The notes below the pieces were generated by a model. The model worked only from the letters and a program-made list of their open reading frames with translations. It did not search any database and was not told where the DNA came from. A stretch of 64,000 nt of DNA from Pelagihabitans sp965238025 (GTDB lineage: Bacteria > Bacteroidota > Bacteroidia > Flavobacteriales > Flavobacteriaceae). A program made the position numbers and the translations under genes. Of this stretch, positions 42,863-52,308 are shown in pieces. The DNA lies in assembly GCA_965238025.1 (NCBI GenBank), contig OZ250162.1:2356001-2420000 (forward strand). Direction: 5' to 3'. Position 1 is the stretch's first letter; every line of letters starts with the position of its first letter.

Positions 42863-43042
42863 CTAAACCGCCTTTTTGAACTTGGAAGGTGTCAAATCTA
42901 TAGGGTAAACCTTAGATGCTGAAGAATAGGAAGTATCTTCTTTGGTTTTTTGTTCTTTTTGGGAAGCCCCATTAAGACTAAAAAGCATAAGGACTGCATT
43001 TGCCCCAAGAAGAATAAAAAGTATAGTAAAAAAACTTAACAT
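42863..43042 (-). CDS. Small single-helix membrane protein (59 aa)
   Basis: ATG at 43042 to TAG at 42863 encodes a 59-aa protein: the N-terminal helix MLSFFTILFILLGANAVLML is followed by a polar linker and a C-terminal YPIDLTPSKFKKAV. The overall plan (short TM helix, then a conserved-looking YPxDLTPSKFKKA tail) resembles small inner-membrane proteins of Flavobacteriia that I recall but cannot name. It lies between crcB and another small membrane protein on the same strand. Two even smaller one-helix ORFs of similar N terminus occur near 63 kb. Confidence 0.65.
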   Translation of the reverse strand: MLSFFTILFILLGANAVLMLFSLNGASQKEQKTKEDTSYSSASKVYPIDLTPSKFKKAV

Positions 43043-43156
43043 TATGCTGCCCCTTTAGATGAATAACGCAAAATTACGTTATATGGTATGATATACGCAT
43101 GAAATCGGTTTTTTGTTGTGAAAGGGGTGATTTTTGTGGTGTATGCAATATAAATG

Positions 43157-43345
43157 TTAATTTTTGGTCAAATATTTAATAAAAAAGAGCGTAATTATAA
43201 AAATTATAAAGAAAATACCTACCCACTTGACGCCTTTGTAGTTTTTAAGATGCATTTTGCTGTCCTTCTTATAGGTATAGACCATTACCCCGGCAAAAGC
43301 TATAATAAATAGGATGGCAAAAACTAATTGTCCTGTGCTGAACAT
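43157..43345 (-). CDS. Small membrane protein with two helices (62 aa)
   Basis: This 62-aa protein has two transmembrane helices (QLVFAILFIIAFAGVMVYTY and KWVGIFFIIFIITLFFIKYL) joined by a basic loop (KKDSKMHLKNYKG). It is divergent from the MazG-like gene, 44 nt away. I recognise the style of short Flavobacteriaceae membrane proteins but no function. The start ATG and compact frame support it being real. Confidence 0.6.
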   Translation of the reverse strand: MFSTGQLVFAILFIIAFAGVMVYTYKKDSKMHLKNYKGVKWVGIFFIIFIITLFFIKYLTKN

Positions 43346-43389
43346 ATTGTTTATTTTTATGCAAAATTAATCTATATAATAGTATAAAA

Positions 43390-43776
43390 ATGAAAAACAA
43401 GCTTAACGCGGTAGAACAATTTCATAACGCTTTTGGTCTGGGCGTTTCCCAGATGATGCAGGCCGATTTGGGAAAAGCAAAAAATATGCTGCGTTTTAAT
43501 TTAATGGATGAGGAGAACAGGGAATATTTGGAAGCAGCCGCCAATGATGATATGATCGAGGTTGCCGACGCCCTGGGTGATATGCTATACATCCTTTGTG
43601 GAACCATTCTGGAACATGGGATGCAATATAAGATAGAGGAGGTTTTTAATGAGATACAGCGTAGTAATATGAGTAAACTTGGAGCAGACGGAAAACCCAT
43701 TTATAGGGAAGATGGTAAAGTATTAAAAGGCCCCAATTATTTTAAACCTAATATCGAGGCCATTTTAAATGGATAA
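43390..43776 (+). CDS. MazG/PRA-PH-like nucleoside triphosphate pyrophosphohydrolase
   Basis: This 128-aa all-alpha NTP pyrophosphohydrolase has the metal-binding pattern EENREYLEAAANDDMIEVADALGDMLY, which matches EExxE-x(12)-ExxxD of the MazG/HisE-like fold. LGVSQMMQADLGKAKNML precedes it. It would hydrolyse a nucleoside triphosphate or a related substrate to the monophosphate and PPi, as a housecleaning or biosynthetic enzyme; which substrate is unknown. The protein is cytoplasmic. It is convergent with the large metalloprotease gene, with 2 nt between stops. Confidence 0.85.
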   Translation: MKNKLNAVEQFHNAFGLGVSQMMQADLGKAKNMLRFNLMDEENREYLEAAANDDMIEVADALGDMLYILCGTILEHGMQYKIEEVFNEIQRSNMSKLGADGKPIYREDGKVLKGPNYFKPNIEAILNG

Positions 43777-43778
43777 GT

Positions 43779-46700
43779 TTAGTTTCTAACGATTTTATAG
43801 GTATTGCGCACATTAAAAGTGGTTACCGTTAAAAGGTATGTTCCCTGGGCCAGACCACTCATTTTTAATTGTATTTCATTGTTTGTGATTTCATACAACT
43901 TACTGGACAGTTTGGTACCGCCCATTGCAAATAGGGCCACCTGCGCCTCAGTTTCTATGCCACCTTCAAGCCTAATGGTTATCATATCCCCAGAAACAGG
44001 ATTTGGGTACACATAAACATTCGGATTTAGTTTTATGATTTCCTCATAATCTGTATCGCAGTCTCTACCCGTAGTAACTTTTAAGGTATTGTTCGCTCTA
44101 GTTAAGGGCAATGTGACTTCATTATCGGTTACCATTGAGATTTCATCATTTAAGGTAATCGTATAGCTGTCATTTCCTGTCAAGGAAAGGGTCAACTCAT
44201 TTGTACTTGGATTGATTTCGGTACCAACCGAAAATTCTGCGGGCGTTTCTATAGAAATGTCGAAGCACGCCTCGTATCCCTCTTGACCGGCAATCGTAAA
44301 ACAGAGCGAATAGATTCCTGTTTCCAGATCCTCAAAACTTGTGGTATTTGTAAAGTCTTTGGATATAGTTTCCCCATTTATGGTCAGAGAAGCCAGATAC
44401 TCGTAGGTTTCGGAAGTCACAATAGCAATACTTCCTTTTTTGGTAGCGCAGGAAACATTTTGTGTTAACTGATAGTTGCTTTCGGTCAAAGAAAAACTTT
44501 CACAACCTTGGGTATTAACCGCAGTGCCTTGGGCCGTTTCTGGGCATTGGTCTTCATTATTTTCAACCCCGTCATTGTCCAAATCTATATCACAAACATC
44601 GCCGATACCATCCTGGTCAAAATCCGCTTGGTCTGTATTTGAAACCAGGGGACAATTGTCTATAATATCCAAAATAGTATCATCATCATCATCGGTATCA
44701 CATATATCGCCGATACCGTCATTATCGGTGTCTAGCTGGTCTGGATTTGCGGTCTCGGGACAGTTGTCCTCCGAATTGGTAACACCATCACCATCTTCAT
44801 CATCAACGGTACTATCACAAACATCTCCAATACCATCGCCATCAATATCTCCTTGATCAGCGTTGGCTAGTAGTGGGCAGTTATCGTCTTCATCCAATAT
44901 ACCATCGTTGTCATCATCCTTGTCACAGACATCGCCCGTACCGTCATTATCAGTATCCAATTGATCCGGATTGTTGATTTGTGGGCAATTATCCACCGCA
45001 TCAACAATGCCATCGTTGTCACTATCATCGTCACATACATCTCCCATACCGTCTTCGTCGCTATCTTCCTGTTCAGGGTTATAGGTCATTGGGCAATTGT
45101 CATCAGTATCAAGAATACCATCGGCGTCGTCATCATTTGGTAACTCGCAAACATCGCCTATGCCATCCTTGTCGCTATCTGCCTGGTCGGCATTACTGAT
45201 TAACGGGCAGTTGTCAACAGCATCAAGTATACCATCATTGTCATCATCATCATCACAAACATCACCAATCCCATCCAAATCGGTATCTAATTGGTCTGGA
45301 TTTGCAGTTAGTTGACAGTTATCGTCCTCGTCCAGAACTCCGTCGTTATCGTCATCATTATCGTCCAATTGTTTGCCTGCGATTACAAGATCGTCTAGAA
45401 TTACCCCTTCTTGATTTACGAATTCGTCGGAATGGAATACAAACCTGAACATAATATTGTTTGCTTGGGTAAGATCGGTCTCGGAGGCTGCATTTGCTGT
45501 AAAGTCATATGCGTATTCGGTAAATTGTGCATTGGTTCCCGTCCATTGTCCGCCAGGACAGATTTGGCAATCAATACCATTGGTTGTGCTACTTCTATCG
45601 CTATTATACCAATTGGGTACACTGGTTTTTCTACCGAGAAGTGACCAGCTATCACCTGAATCCAAAGAGTATTCGACATAGGCAACGTCGTAATTGATTT
45701 CAATATCATGGGCCATCTGAAATTTCAGTATTGGATTTTCAATATTCGAAAAGTCATAACAATTTGTAATGAGGTACCCCTTAATACCATCGGCATGGTT
45801 GCCGTTTAAAGTAGTGCCATAAACCCCAGTTCCGGAGGTAGCGCCATTGAGTAAGGTTCCAGTAGGAATACCTCTTTCCCAAACCAATGCACCTTCGGCA
45901 CTATTGAAAGTAATTAGGTTGTCGTCCTGAGCTTCAAATGTATTTATTTGAGAAGCCACACCAGCAGTATTTGCATAGAACTGACGGATTATGGTATTGT
46001 TATTGGGCAAATCGTCATTGGCTGACTGTGCTATTACTTCCAAACTGGCTTCCCCAGTGTTATTCAGGGGTATTGGGTTTAAATTTACCGTAATCGTTTG
46101 TCCTGGTGAAATAGCATCGGGAAAAGACTGTGTTTGTTGTGGGTCTTGATTTATGCGGTGCAGCACACTAAAACCCGAAACGGTATTGGTACCATCATTT
46201 CTTAATACTATGGCGGGAGTAATACTGCCACAGATTAAACTACCGGCTGTTGGAGTTATACTGATAAGGTGAAGGTCATCATCCGGTGTTTGAACGGTAT
46301 ACTGGCCGGTTATTGAGAATTTTCCCAAGGAAGCATAATCGGAGTAGCCCGTGTCAACGGTCCCACTTCCAACACCTTGTACCTCAAGAAAGTAAAGTCC
46401 GGCTTCTAAATTTGTGGTAATTTCTGCATTAAGTCCTTGCGGATTGCTCATAGAAATCTCATTCCCATTTACATCTAAAAGTCTCGCCTTTATATCTAGA
46501 TTGGGGTGTATGTCATGCGCATTAAAGGTAAATGAAGCTTCTCCTGCTTCGGCAAGAAAAGAGAACATATCCAGATCATCACGCTCATGAATGATTCCGT
46601 TATTTTCTGCACCTGATACGTTTCCTCCAGCGTCCGCAGAAAGAGGAGTTGCCGTATTGGCATCACCACCATGATCGTCGGGCGCAAAACCGAAATTGTT

Positions 46701-47765
46701 ACTGGCACCGGCAATAATCTGAATATCATTTTGCATATTCGAGGCATTGCTATATTCCCCAATACTCCATTGGGCAACCGTGCGATTAAGACTAAACCCC
46801 ATTATAGGTGCCCAAGAACCGTGGCCAGAATAATATTCGGTCGAGCCTTTGCCATCATGGCCAAGCCCTAGGGTGTGTCCCACTTCATGTGAACCCGTAT
46901 CTCCAGCAGCCTTCCCATTTCCAATATTATATACCCAGCATGGGTCATCCGTATTCCATGAGAAAGAACCTAACCAAGCCACGCCGCCAGAATCAGGTTG
47001 CGCATCATCCGTTGGGGTAAAGATGCACATCATCCTACGGTTTTTAGGAGTAGCCTCAAAAACCGATCTATCCGTTACAACGTTAACATCAAAGGGGCGA
47101 AAATCCTCCGCCATTACTTCCCATGTCGTAATGATTTCTGCATCGGAAAGACCTGAAGGTAGTGCGTTTATGGTATTGCCATTGTCATTCCAGTTAGTCC
47201 CGGTTACTATTTCGCCATCAAAATCAAGATATATGACCGCGGTAGCACTTGGTCTACTCTGGAGTTTTGTTGAGCCAATTTTAGTACTGCTACTTCCTGA
47301 ATTCTTGATTTTTTTTTTGGAAGCATTTTCTTTTTCATATCCGATACAGAGAATTGTACGGATGTCAACCTCTTCAGAATAGATTTGACTGTCCTTCCCA
47401 GTAAATAGATGGTAGGCTTTTTTCTCTTTACGCTGAATGATATGCCCCGAGAATTCTCCCTTTTCGTATGTAAAACTAAAAGATGAAGCTTCCACATTTT
47501 TCACAGACCCTATAAAACGTTGTTTACCCACTTGACCATCTAGTAGGTTGAGGTCTAATTCCAATGCTGTCTTGTCCGAAACTTTGATCCAAATGGGAAT
47601 TGTACTTTTTCCCACAGTGCCGTTGTTCCCAAAGGCATCGACAAAGGTCAAAACATCGGGGGCAACTAAGGTGGGATTCGTTGAATTATTTTGAGCCGTA
47701 CCTGTGTAAAGTACGCTTAAAAAGAAAATCGTAAAAAGTAGTCTTAAAGTAGAAGTTTTCATCAT
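43779..47765 (-). CDS. Secreted zinc metalloprotease with thrombospondin type 3 repeats and T9SS type A sorting domain
   Basis: This 1328-aa protein has a signal peptide (TLRLLFTIFFLSVLYTGTAQ) and a metzincin-like catalytic region with HEVGHTLGLGH at 293-303 plus a downstream Met (PIMGFS). A CARDB-like domain and a jelly-roll segment come next (~500-800). Eight thrombospondin type 3 Ca2+-binding repeats follow, each with a DNC(P) core and DGIGDVCD-like ends (~810-1080). The C-terminal ~80 residues are a type A sorting domain: VYPNPVSGDMITIRL and GLAQGTYLLTV. It should be exported by type IX secretion and anchored on the surface or released. The start is at 47765 or one codon later. Confidence 0.93.
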   Translation of the reverse strand: MMKTSTLRLLFTIFFLSVLYTGTAQNNSTNPTLVAPDVLTFVDAFGNNGTVGKSTIPIWIKVSDKTALELDLNLLDGQVGKQRFIGSVKNVEASSFSFTYEKGEFSGHIIQRKEKKAYHLFTGKDSQIYSEEVDIRTILCIGYEKENASKKKIKNSGSSSTKIGSTKLQSRPSATAVIYLDFDGEIVTGTNWNDNGNTINALPSGLSDAEIITTWEVMAEDFRPFDVNVVTDRSVFEATPKNRRMMCIFTPTDDAQPDSGGVAWLGSFSWNTDDPCWVYNIGNGKAAGDTGSHEVGHTLGLGHDGKGSTEYYSGHGSWAPIMGFSLNRTVAQWSIGEYSNASNMQNDIQIIAGASNNFGFAPDDHGGDANTATPLSADAGGNVSGAENNGIIHERDDLDMFSFLAEAGEASFTFNAHDIHPNLDIKARLLDVNGNEISMSNPQGLNAEITTNLEAGLYFLEVQGVGSGTVDTGYSDYASLGKFSITGQYTVQTPDDDLHLISITPTAGSLICGSITPAIVLRNDGTNTVSGFSVLHRINQDPQQTQSFPDAISPGQTITVNLNPIPLNNTGEASLEVIAQSANDDLPNNNTIIRQFYANTAGVASQINTFEAQDDNLITFNSAEGALVWERGIPTGTLLNGATSGTGVYGTTLNGNHADGIKGYLITNCYDFSNIENPILKFQMAHDIEINYDVAYVEYSLDSGDSWSLLGRKTSVPNWYNSDRSSTTNGIDCQICPGGQWTGTNAQFTEYAYDFTANAASETDLTQANNIMFRFVFHSDEFVNQEGVILDDLVIAGKQLDDNDDDNDGVLDEDDNCQLTANPDQLDTDLDGIGDVCDDDDDNDGILDAVDNCPLISNADQADSDKDGIGDVCELPNDDDADGILDTDDNCPMTYNPEQEDSDEDGMGDVCDDDSDNDGIVDAVDNCPQINNPDQLDTDNDGTGDVCDKDDDNDGILDEDDNCPLLANADQGDIDGDGIGDVCDSTVDDEDGDGVTNSEDNCPETANPDQLDTDNDGIGDICDTDDDDDTILDIIDNCPLVSNTDQADFDQDGIGDVCDIDLDNDGVENNEDQCPETAQGTAVNTQGCESFSLTESNYQLTQNVSCATKKGSIAIVTSETYEYLASLTINGETISKDFTNTTSFEDLETGIYSLCFTIAGQEGYEACFDISIETPAEFSVGTEINPSTNELTLSLTGNDSYTITLNDEISMVTDNEVTLPLTRANNTLKVTTGRDCDTDYEEIIKLNPNVYVYPNPVSGDMITIRLEGGIETEAQVALFAMGGTKLSSKLYEITNNEIQLKMSGLAQGTYLLTVTTFNVRNTYKIVRN

Positions 47766-47860
47766 AAAGTAGGCTAAGGGCTATAGAACGCCCCAGTGCC
47801 TACTTTATTTGTTTTCTTTTATGTTTTTCGATGAAGGGTTATCGTTTTACAGAGTAAACG

Positions 47861-48925
47861 CTAAATCTTATACCGCCACCCAAAAGGGTCCTCAGAACGG
47901 TTATACTGAATGTCAGTAATAATTTTTTTAAATCGGCTTGCATAGCTATCCGTTAGTTCCGGCAAATCATAATCTGTGCCCCTATAACCAAAAGCGGTAA
48001 TTGGTGAAACCACCGCAGCGGTTCCGGCACCGAACATTTCTTTGAGAGTTCCATTTTTAGCGGCTTCAAGCACTTCGGTAACCGTGATTTTACGAACTTC
48101 GGTCTCAATACCTTCTACTTTGGCAACTTCAAGAATACTTTTGCGTGTGATTCCATCTAAAATCCTATCGCTCGTAGGGCCTGTGATAAGGGTATCATTA
48201 ATACGAATAAAGATGTTCATTGCCCCGGCCTCCTCTATATTTTCATGGGTATTATCATCTGTCCAAATAACTTGGTTATATCCCTTTTGTTTGGCGAGCT
48301 GTGTCGGATAAAATTGACCTGCATAGTTGCCGCCCGCCTTGGCGTACCCAACACCACCATTGGCAGAACGGGAATAGGTCTCCTCAATCAATACCTTTAC
48401 CTTTCCAGAAAAATAGGATCCGGATGGGGCAAGACAAATTAAGAATTTGTATTCATCTGCAGGAGAGGCATGAAAGCCTTTTCCTGTAGCAAAAATAAAC
48501 GGTCGTATGTACAAAGAACTTCCCTCTTGCTGCGGAATCCAATCTTTGTCTACGTTGACCAAAGTTTTTAAGCCATCCATAAAATAGGCTTCGGGTAGTT
48601 CTGGAATTGCCATTCTACTGGCCGAAATATTTAAGCGTTTGCAATTATCAATAGGTCTGAACAGAAACGCATTATCATTCGCATCTTTATACGCTTTCAT
48701 TCCTTCGAAAATAGATTGTCCGTAATGAAAAATCTTTGCCGATGGCTCTAAACTGATGGCCTGATAGGGTATTATTTTTGGCGCTTCCCACGCTCCATTT
48801 TTATAATCACAGACAAGCATATGATCAGTATAAACAGAGCCAAAGGCCAAATTGTCAAAGTCAACCTGACTTATTTTCGATGTTTTTGCCCTTTCAATAT
48901 TGATTGCCGCAGTGGTTGTTTCCAT
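47861..48925 (-). CDS. ilvE: Branched-chain amino acid aminotransferase
   Basis: This ~354-aa PLP enzyme converts 2-oxo acids to Val, Leu and Ile, and works in their degradation. Features: SVYTDHMLVCDY at the N terminus, FHYGQSIFEGMKAYKD, RPIDNCKRLNISASRMAIPE, the family segment GGVGYAKAGGNYAGQF and GAGTAAVVSPITAFGYRG at the C terminus. I start it at ATG 48925 (METTTAAINIERAKT) rather than the frame start at 49018, because the extra 31 residues have no family counterpart. It stands alone, divergent from the DUF4920 gene. Confidence 0.93.
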   Translation of the reverse strand: METTTAAINIERAKTSKISQVDFDNLAFGSVYTDHMLVCDYKNGAWEAPKIIPYQAISLEPSAKIFHYGQSIFEGMKAYKDANDNAFLFRPIDNCKRLNISASRMAIPELPEAYFMDGLKTLVNVDKDWIPQQEGSSLYIRPFIFATGKGFHASPADEYKFLICLAPSGSYFSGKVKVLIEETYSRSANGGVGYAKAGGNYAGQFYPTQLAKQKGYNQVIWTDDNTHENIEEAGAMNIFIRINDTLITGPTSDRILDGITRKSILEVAKVEGIETEVRKITVTEVLEAAKNGTLKEMFGAGTAAVVSPITAFGYRGTDYDLPELTDSYASRFKKIITDIQYNRSEDPFGWRYKI

Positions 48926-49032
48926 TTGATTGCTCTTTATATCGAATAAAATTAAATAAATATACCCGTAGCACCTTCTTTTTTCGTTTAAAATTGCCCA
49001 ATTTTGTATGACTGACATAATTTTTATCGCAT

Positions 49033-49536
49033 ATGAAACATTTTAACATTTTTCTTGTGTTTTTCTTTGTTTTTGTGAGCTGCAAGGCACAAGATCCTCA
49101 AGCCATTACTGACGACCAAAAAGATGCCTCAGGGGGATTCTCTTCCTATGGTACTGAAATTAATGCGGATGCTACACTGGATACCGCCAATATGACCGAA
49201 AAATACCAAACATTGAAGGTTTCCGATACATTACAACTAAAATTTGCAGCTACCGTTACCGAAGTATGCCAGTCAAAAGGATGTTGGATGAAATTACAAT
49301 TGAAAGATGGACAACAGGCCATGGTGCGATTTAAGGATTATGGATTTTTTATGCCCATGAATATCAAAGGAAAAGAAGTAATCGTAAACGGATTGGCGTT
49401 CGTGTCGGAAATGAGTGTTGAGGATCAACGTCACTATGCAAAGGATGCGGGAAAGCCTGACGATGAAATAGAAAAGATCGTCAATCCCAAAAAGACTTTT
49501 GGTTTTGAAGCCGATGGGGTTTTGTTAAAGAATTAG
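49033..49536 (+). CDS. DUF4920 domain-containing lipoprotein
   Basis: This 167-aa protein has a lipoprotein-like signal (MKHFNIFLVFFFVFVSCKAQ). The DUF4920 body is recognised from YGTEINADATLDTANM, the Cys pair in EVCQSKGCWMKLQL and FKDYGFFMPMNIKGKEVIVNG. The function of the family is unknown; an OB-like fold is possible. It is followed one base later by the mnmD gene, so translation is probably coupled. Confidence 0.88.
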   Translation: MKHFNIFLVFFFVFVSCKAQDPQAITDDQKDASGGFSSYGTEINADATLDTANMTEKYQTLKVSDTLQLKFAATVTEVCQSKGCWMKLQLKDGQQAMVRFKDYGFFMPMNIKGKEVIVNGLAFVSEMSVEDQRHYAKDAGKPDDEIEKIVNPKKTFGFEADGVLLKN

Positions 49537-49537
49537 G

Positions 49538-50206
49538 TTGAAACGAAAGATCATTACTACTGCCGATGGTTCTACAACCATTCAAATTGAGGATTGGAAT
49601 GAACAGTACCATTCCAAACACGGAGCCATTCAAGAAGCCTACCACGTTTTTATCAAAAACGGACTTTCTATTTTTAAAGATCGGGAAGTAGTTATTCTAG
49701 AAATCGGTTTTGGTACAGGGCTTAACGCATTTATTACTTTTCTAGAGGGAATTAAAAGAAGCTTGAAGATTGATTATTATGGCGTTGAGGCCTTTCCCGT
49801 TTCCAAAGAAGAATTGGAACAACTAAATTATATTATGGAGCTAGAAGCGGAAGCTTTTGCAAAGGCCTTCCGCCAAATGCACGAATGTCCTTGGGAAAAA
49901 CCTTTTCCCATCTCAAAAGAATTCCATTTACATAAACAGCAAAAGGAGTTTAAGGACATCAATGATGAAAATCAGTTCGATCTTATCTATTTTGATGCTT
50001 TTGGCGCTAGGGTACAGCCTGAGCTGTGGACCGAAAATATTTTCTTGAAAATGATTACTGCCCTAAAACCCGAGGGGGTATTGGTCACATATGCCGCAAA
50101 GGGTAGCGTGCGTCGCTCCATGCAAGCTGTTGGTTTTATTGTTGAGCGCCTTCCCGGGCCACCGGGTAAAAGGGAAATGTTGCGTGGGAGTAAACCGCTA
50201 ATGTAA
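49538..50206 (+). CDS. mnmD: tRNA U34 5-methylaminomethyl-2-thiouridine methyltransferase (MnmD)
   Basis: This 222-aa SAM-dependent methyltransferase matches stand-alone MnmD, which completes the mnm5s2U34 modification in some bacteria that lack bifunctional MnmC. The SAM motif I is VVILEIGFGTGLNAFITF; NLIYFDAF-like ENQFDLIYFDAFGARVQPELW and VTYAAKGSVRRSMQAVGF follow. The start is TTG at 49538, one base after the DUF4920 stop. It lacks the FAD-dependent MnmC1 half, as expected for this group. Confidence 0.9.
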   Translation: MKRKIITTADGSTTIQIEDWNEQYHSKHGAIQEAYHVFIKNGLSIFKDREVVILEIGFGTGLNAFITFLEGIKRSLKIDYYGVEAFPVSKEELEQLNYIMELEAEAFAKAFRQMHECPWEKPFPISKEFHLHKQQKEFKDINDENQFDLIYFDAFGARVQPELWTENIFLKMITALKPEGVLVTYAAKGSVRRSMQAVGFIVERLPGPPGKREMLRGSKPLM

Positions 50207-50282
50207 GCAAGCAGGTACAACCTTAAACCAATATTGGTGAAACAACAAAAATCCTTCGTTAATTTAAAGCACTCTTACTTTC

Positions 50283-51146
50283 ATGCAACTACAGAGTTTT
50301 ACATTACAAATTTTTGAACCGGAAAAAACCTTATCATTTTACATAAATGTACTTGGGTTTAAATTAGTAAATGAAATATCGGAAAATGGTTCTATCTATT
50401 ATGACCTGTGCTTTGAAAATACCAATTTGTATCTTCAATTAAAGCACAATCCAACGTTGGATAAAGTGGCCTACCAACAGGAACCTACAGATAACTACTG
50501 GAAATACAGCATATTTGTTGATGATATTCAAAGAGTGTATAAAGCACTACAAAAGCAAAAACACGTTGTGGGCAAGCCTTATCAATTTGAAGACATAGGT
50601 TATCTGGCTCATACCACAGATCTTGAAAATCATCAAATAGAATTTATCCAGAGCACATTTGAGAAGAACACCCCCAAAACAAAACCGGATACCAGCTATC
50701 CTTTGTTGGAAAACCCCAAACTGGGATTAATAACAATCAGAACAAAAGACCCGATTAAGAGTATTGGTTTTTTTGAAGATATTTTAGATTTAAAATTGTT
50801 GGTGCGAATGTATGTAAAACGGGGAAATGGATTTACATTATACTTTTTAGGCGATAGAAATTTAAATGTTCCGAATAAGGACATTGATGCGGTCGAAAAT
50901 AGGGAGTGGATGTATCAACAAAGTCATTGGTTTATAGAAATTCAACATTATTGGGGTAGTGAATATAATGATGATTTTGCATTAAAATCAACTTTCAATA
51001 ATGGTTTGAAAAGGATTAATTTCTCAGGAGATTTAGGCGTTTTAAAGGATAGGTTAGTAATAAATAATATTCCGTTCCGTCAGGAGAACGACAAAATCAT
51101 TTTCGAAACAGTAGATAAACATGAAATCACGTTAACAAAGATTTAG
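50283..51146 (+). CDS. Glyoxalase/VOC-superfamily protein with two domains
   Basis: This 287-aa protein has two VOC-type halves. The first (~1-130) has SFTLQIFEPEKTLSFYINVL, a YDLCFENTNLYLQLKH strand and HQIEFIQ at its end. The second (~145-287) has LITIRTKDPIKSIGFFEDIL and FTLYFLGDRNL, then a final HEITLTK strand. Metal-ligand residues are only partly conserved, so an enzyme activity such as glyoxalase or dioxygenase is uncertain. It is monocistronic, 76 nt after mnmD. Confidence 0.7.
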   Translation: MQLQSFTLQIFEPEKTLSFYINVLGFKLVNEISENGSIYYDLCFENTNLYLQLKHNPTLDKVAYQQEPTDNYWKYSIFVDDIQRVYKALQKQKHVVGKPYQFEDIGYLAHTTDLENHQIEFIQSTFEKNTPKTKPDTSYPLLENPKLGLITIRTKDPIKSIGFFEDILDLKLLVRMYVKRGNGFTLYFLGDRNLNVPNKDIDAVENREWMYQQSHWFIEIQHYWGSEYNDDFALKSTFNNGLKRINFSGDLGVLKDRLVINNIPFRQENDKIIFETVDKHEITLTKI

Positions 51147-51212
51147 CTCGCAATTCTGTTAAATCAAAATTAAACCTATTCCTAGGGATTTGGAAACCAA
51201 TACCTTTATGTT

Positions 51213-52160
51213 ATGAAAGTGCTGATAACAGGAGCCACAGGGCTGGTAGGAAGGGAAATTACTAGAATATGCAATGAAAATAACATTTCGGTAAACTATT
51301 TGACCACAAATAAAAGGAAGGTCATATCCGAAGAAAACTATCGCGGTTTTTATTGGAATCCTAGCTCTGGAGAAATAGATTTGGATTGCTTTGAAGGGGT
51401 GTCCGCCATTATCAATTTGGCGGGGGCAAGTATTTCAAAAAGATGGACCGCTGCCTACAAAGAAGAAATTCTTCAAAGTCGTCTCAATAGCTTGAAAACC
51501 CTACATAAAGGAATCAGGAGTATTAATTCTACCAATATCAATTCATTTGTCTCGGCCTCGGCAATAGGCATCTACCCCGATTCAGTGACCCATTTTTATG
51601 AGGAAGACGTAACTGCAGTTGACGATAGCTTTTTAGGTGATGTGGTCAAACAATGGGAATTAGAAATAGATAGTTTTAAAGGGTATGGGTTTTTGGTTGC
51701 CAAAGTACGAATTGGACTGGTCCTATCTGCCAACGGAGGTGCCTTGCCTGAAATTGCAAAACCTATTAAGTTTTATGCAGGTGCGGCCCTTGGTTCCGGA
51801 AGGCAATGGCAATCCTGGATTCATAATACCGACTTGGCCCGTCTATTTCTTTTTGTAATCAAACGGGAACTTGAAGGTATATACAATGGCGTTGCTCCCA
51901 ACCCCGTTACTAATGCCAAAATGGTAAAAGAAATTGCAGGTGTACTTCAAAAACCACTTCTGTTGCGAAATATACCCAAGTTTGTCCTGAAATCCGCATT
52001 AGGTGATATGGCTTATTTATTATTTGCCAGCCAACGCGTAAGCTCAAAGAAAATTGAGGAAAAAGGCTTTGTTTTTAATCATTTGAACATACGGAGTGCC
52101 CTGGAACAGATTTACCTTGGGACAAAGATCGAGGAGCCCATGAACACCCTTGGTGATTAA
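51213..52160 (+). CDS. TIGR01777-family NAD(P)-dependent epimerase/oxidoreductase (YfcH-like)
   Basis: This 315-aa short-chain-dehydrogenase-like protein begins MKVLITGATGLVGREITRI, a Rossmann GxxGxxG site. Family blocks are GVSAIINLAGASISKRWT, EEILQSRLNSLKTL, SASAIGIYPDS and VAKVRIGLVLSANGGALPE, with the C-terminal DUF1731-like part GVAPNPVTNAKMVKEIAGVL. Members are related to cell-division-associated SulA-like epimerases, with unknown substrates. It lies 148 nt upstream of grpE on the same strand, but the strong grpE promoter in between suggests separate transcription. Confidence 0.9.
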   Translation: MKVLITGATGLVGREITRICNENNISVNYLTTNKRKVISEENYRGFYWNPSSGEIDLDCFEGVSAIINLAGASISKRWTAAYKEEILQSRLNSLKTLHKGIRSINSTNINSFVSASAIGIYPDSVTHFYEEDVTAVDDSFLGDVVKQWELEIDSFKGYGFLVAKVRIGLVLSANGGALPEIAKPIKFYAGAALGSGRQWQSWIHNTDLARLFLFVIKRELEGIYNGVAPNPVTNAKMVKEIAGVLQKPLLLRNIPKFVLKSALGDMAYLLFASQRVSSKKIEEKGFVFNHLNIRSALEQIYLGTKIEEPMNTLGD

Positions 52161-52242
52161 TCTACAAAATTGAATTATTTACCCCCTTTGTTTTGATCTA
52201 TGCGGATATCTTCTTTCGATCACTAATTTCTTTAGTGACATT

Positions 52243-52274
52243 TTGACATTTTTAAAGAATTGGCAGTACTTTTG
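52243..52274 (+). promoter_or_regulatory. Promoter of grpE-dnaJ
   Basis: TTG (52243-52245) and TACTTTTG (52267-52274) are spaced by 21 nt, matching the Bacteroidota -33/-7 consensus TTG and TAnnTTTG. The predicted start lies about 30 nt before the grpE ATG. Confidence 0.7.
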
Positions 52275-52308
52275 CCATCTTTGAACCGACCATAAATATT
52301 AAGTCAAA

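Noticed and set aside
44283..45315. Several plus-strand reading frames opposite the thrombospondin repeats of the metalloprotease
   Set aside because: They arise from the Asp/Asn-rich repetitive coding sequence on the other strand and encode low-complexity Ser/Pro or His-rich products.
44530..45370. DNA-level tandem repeat as a possible regulatory or unstable element
   Set aside because: The repetition is explained by eight protein-level thrombospondin type 3 repeats in the metalloprotease; codon variation between units argues against recent DNA amplification.
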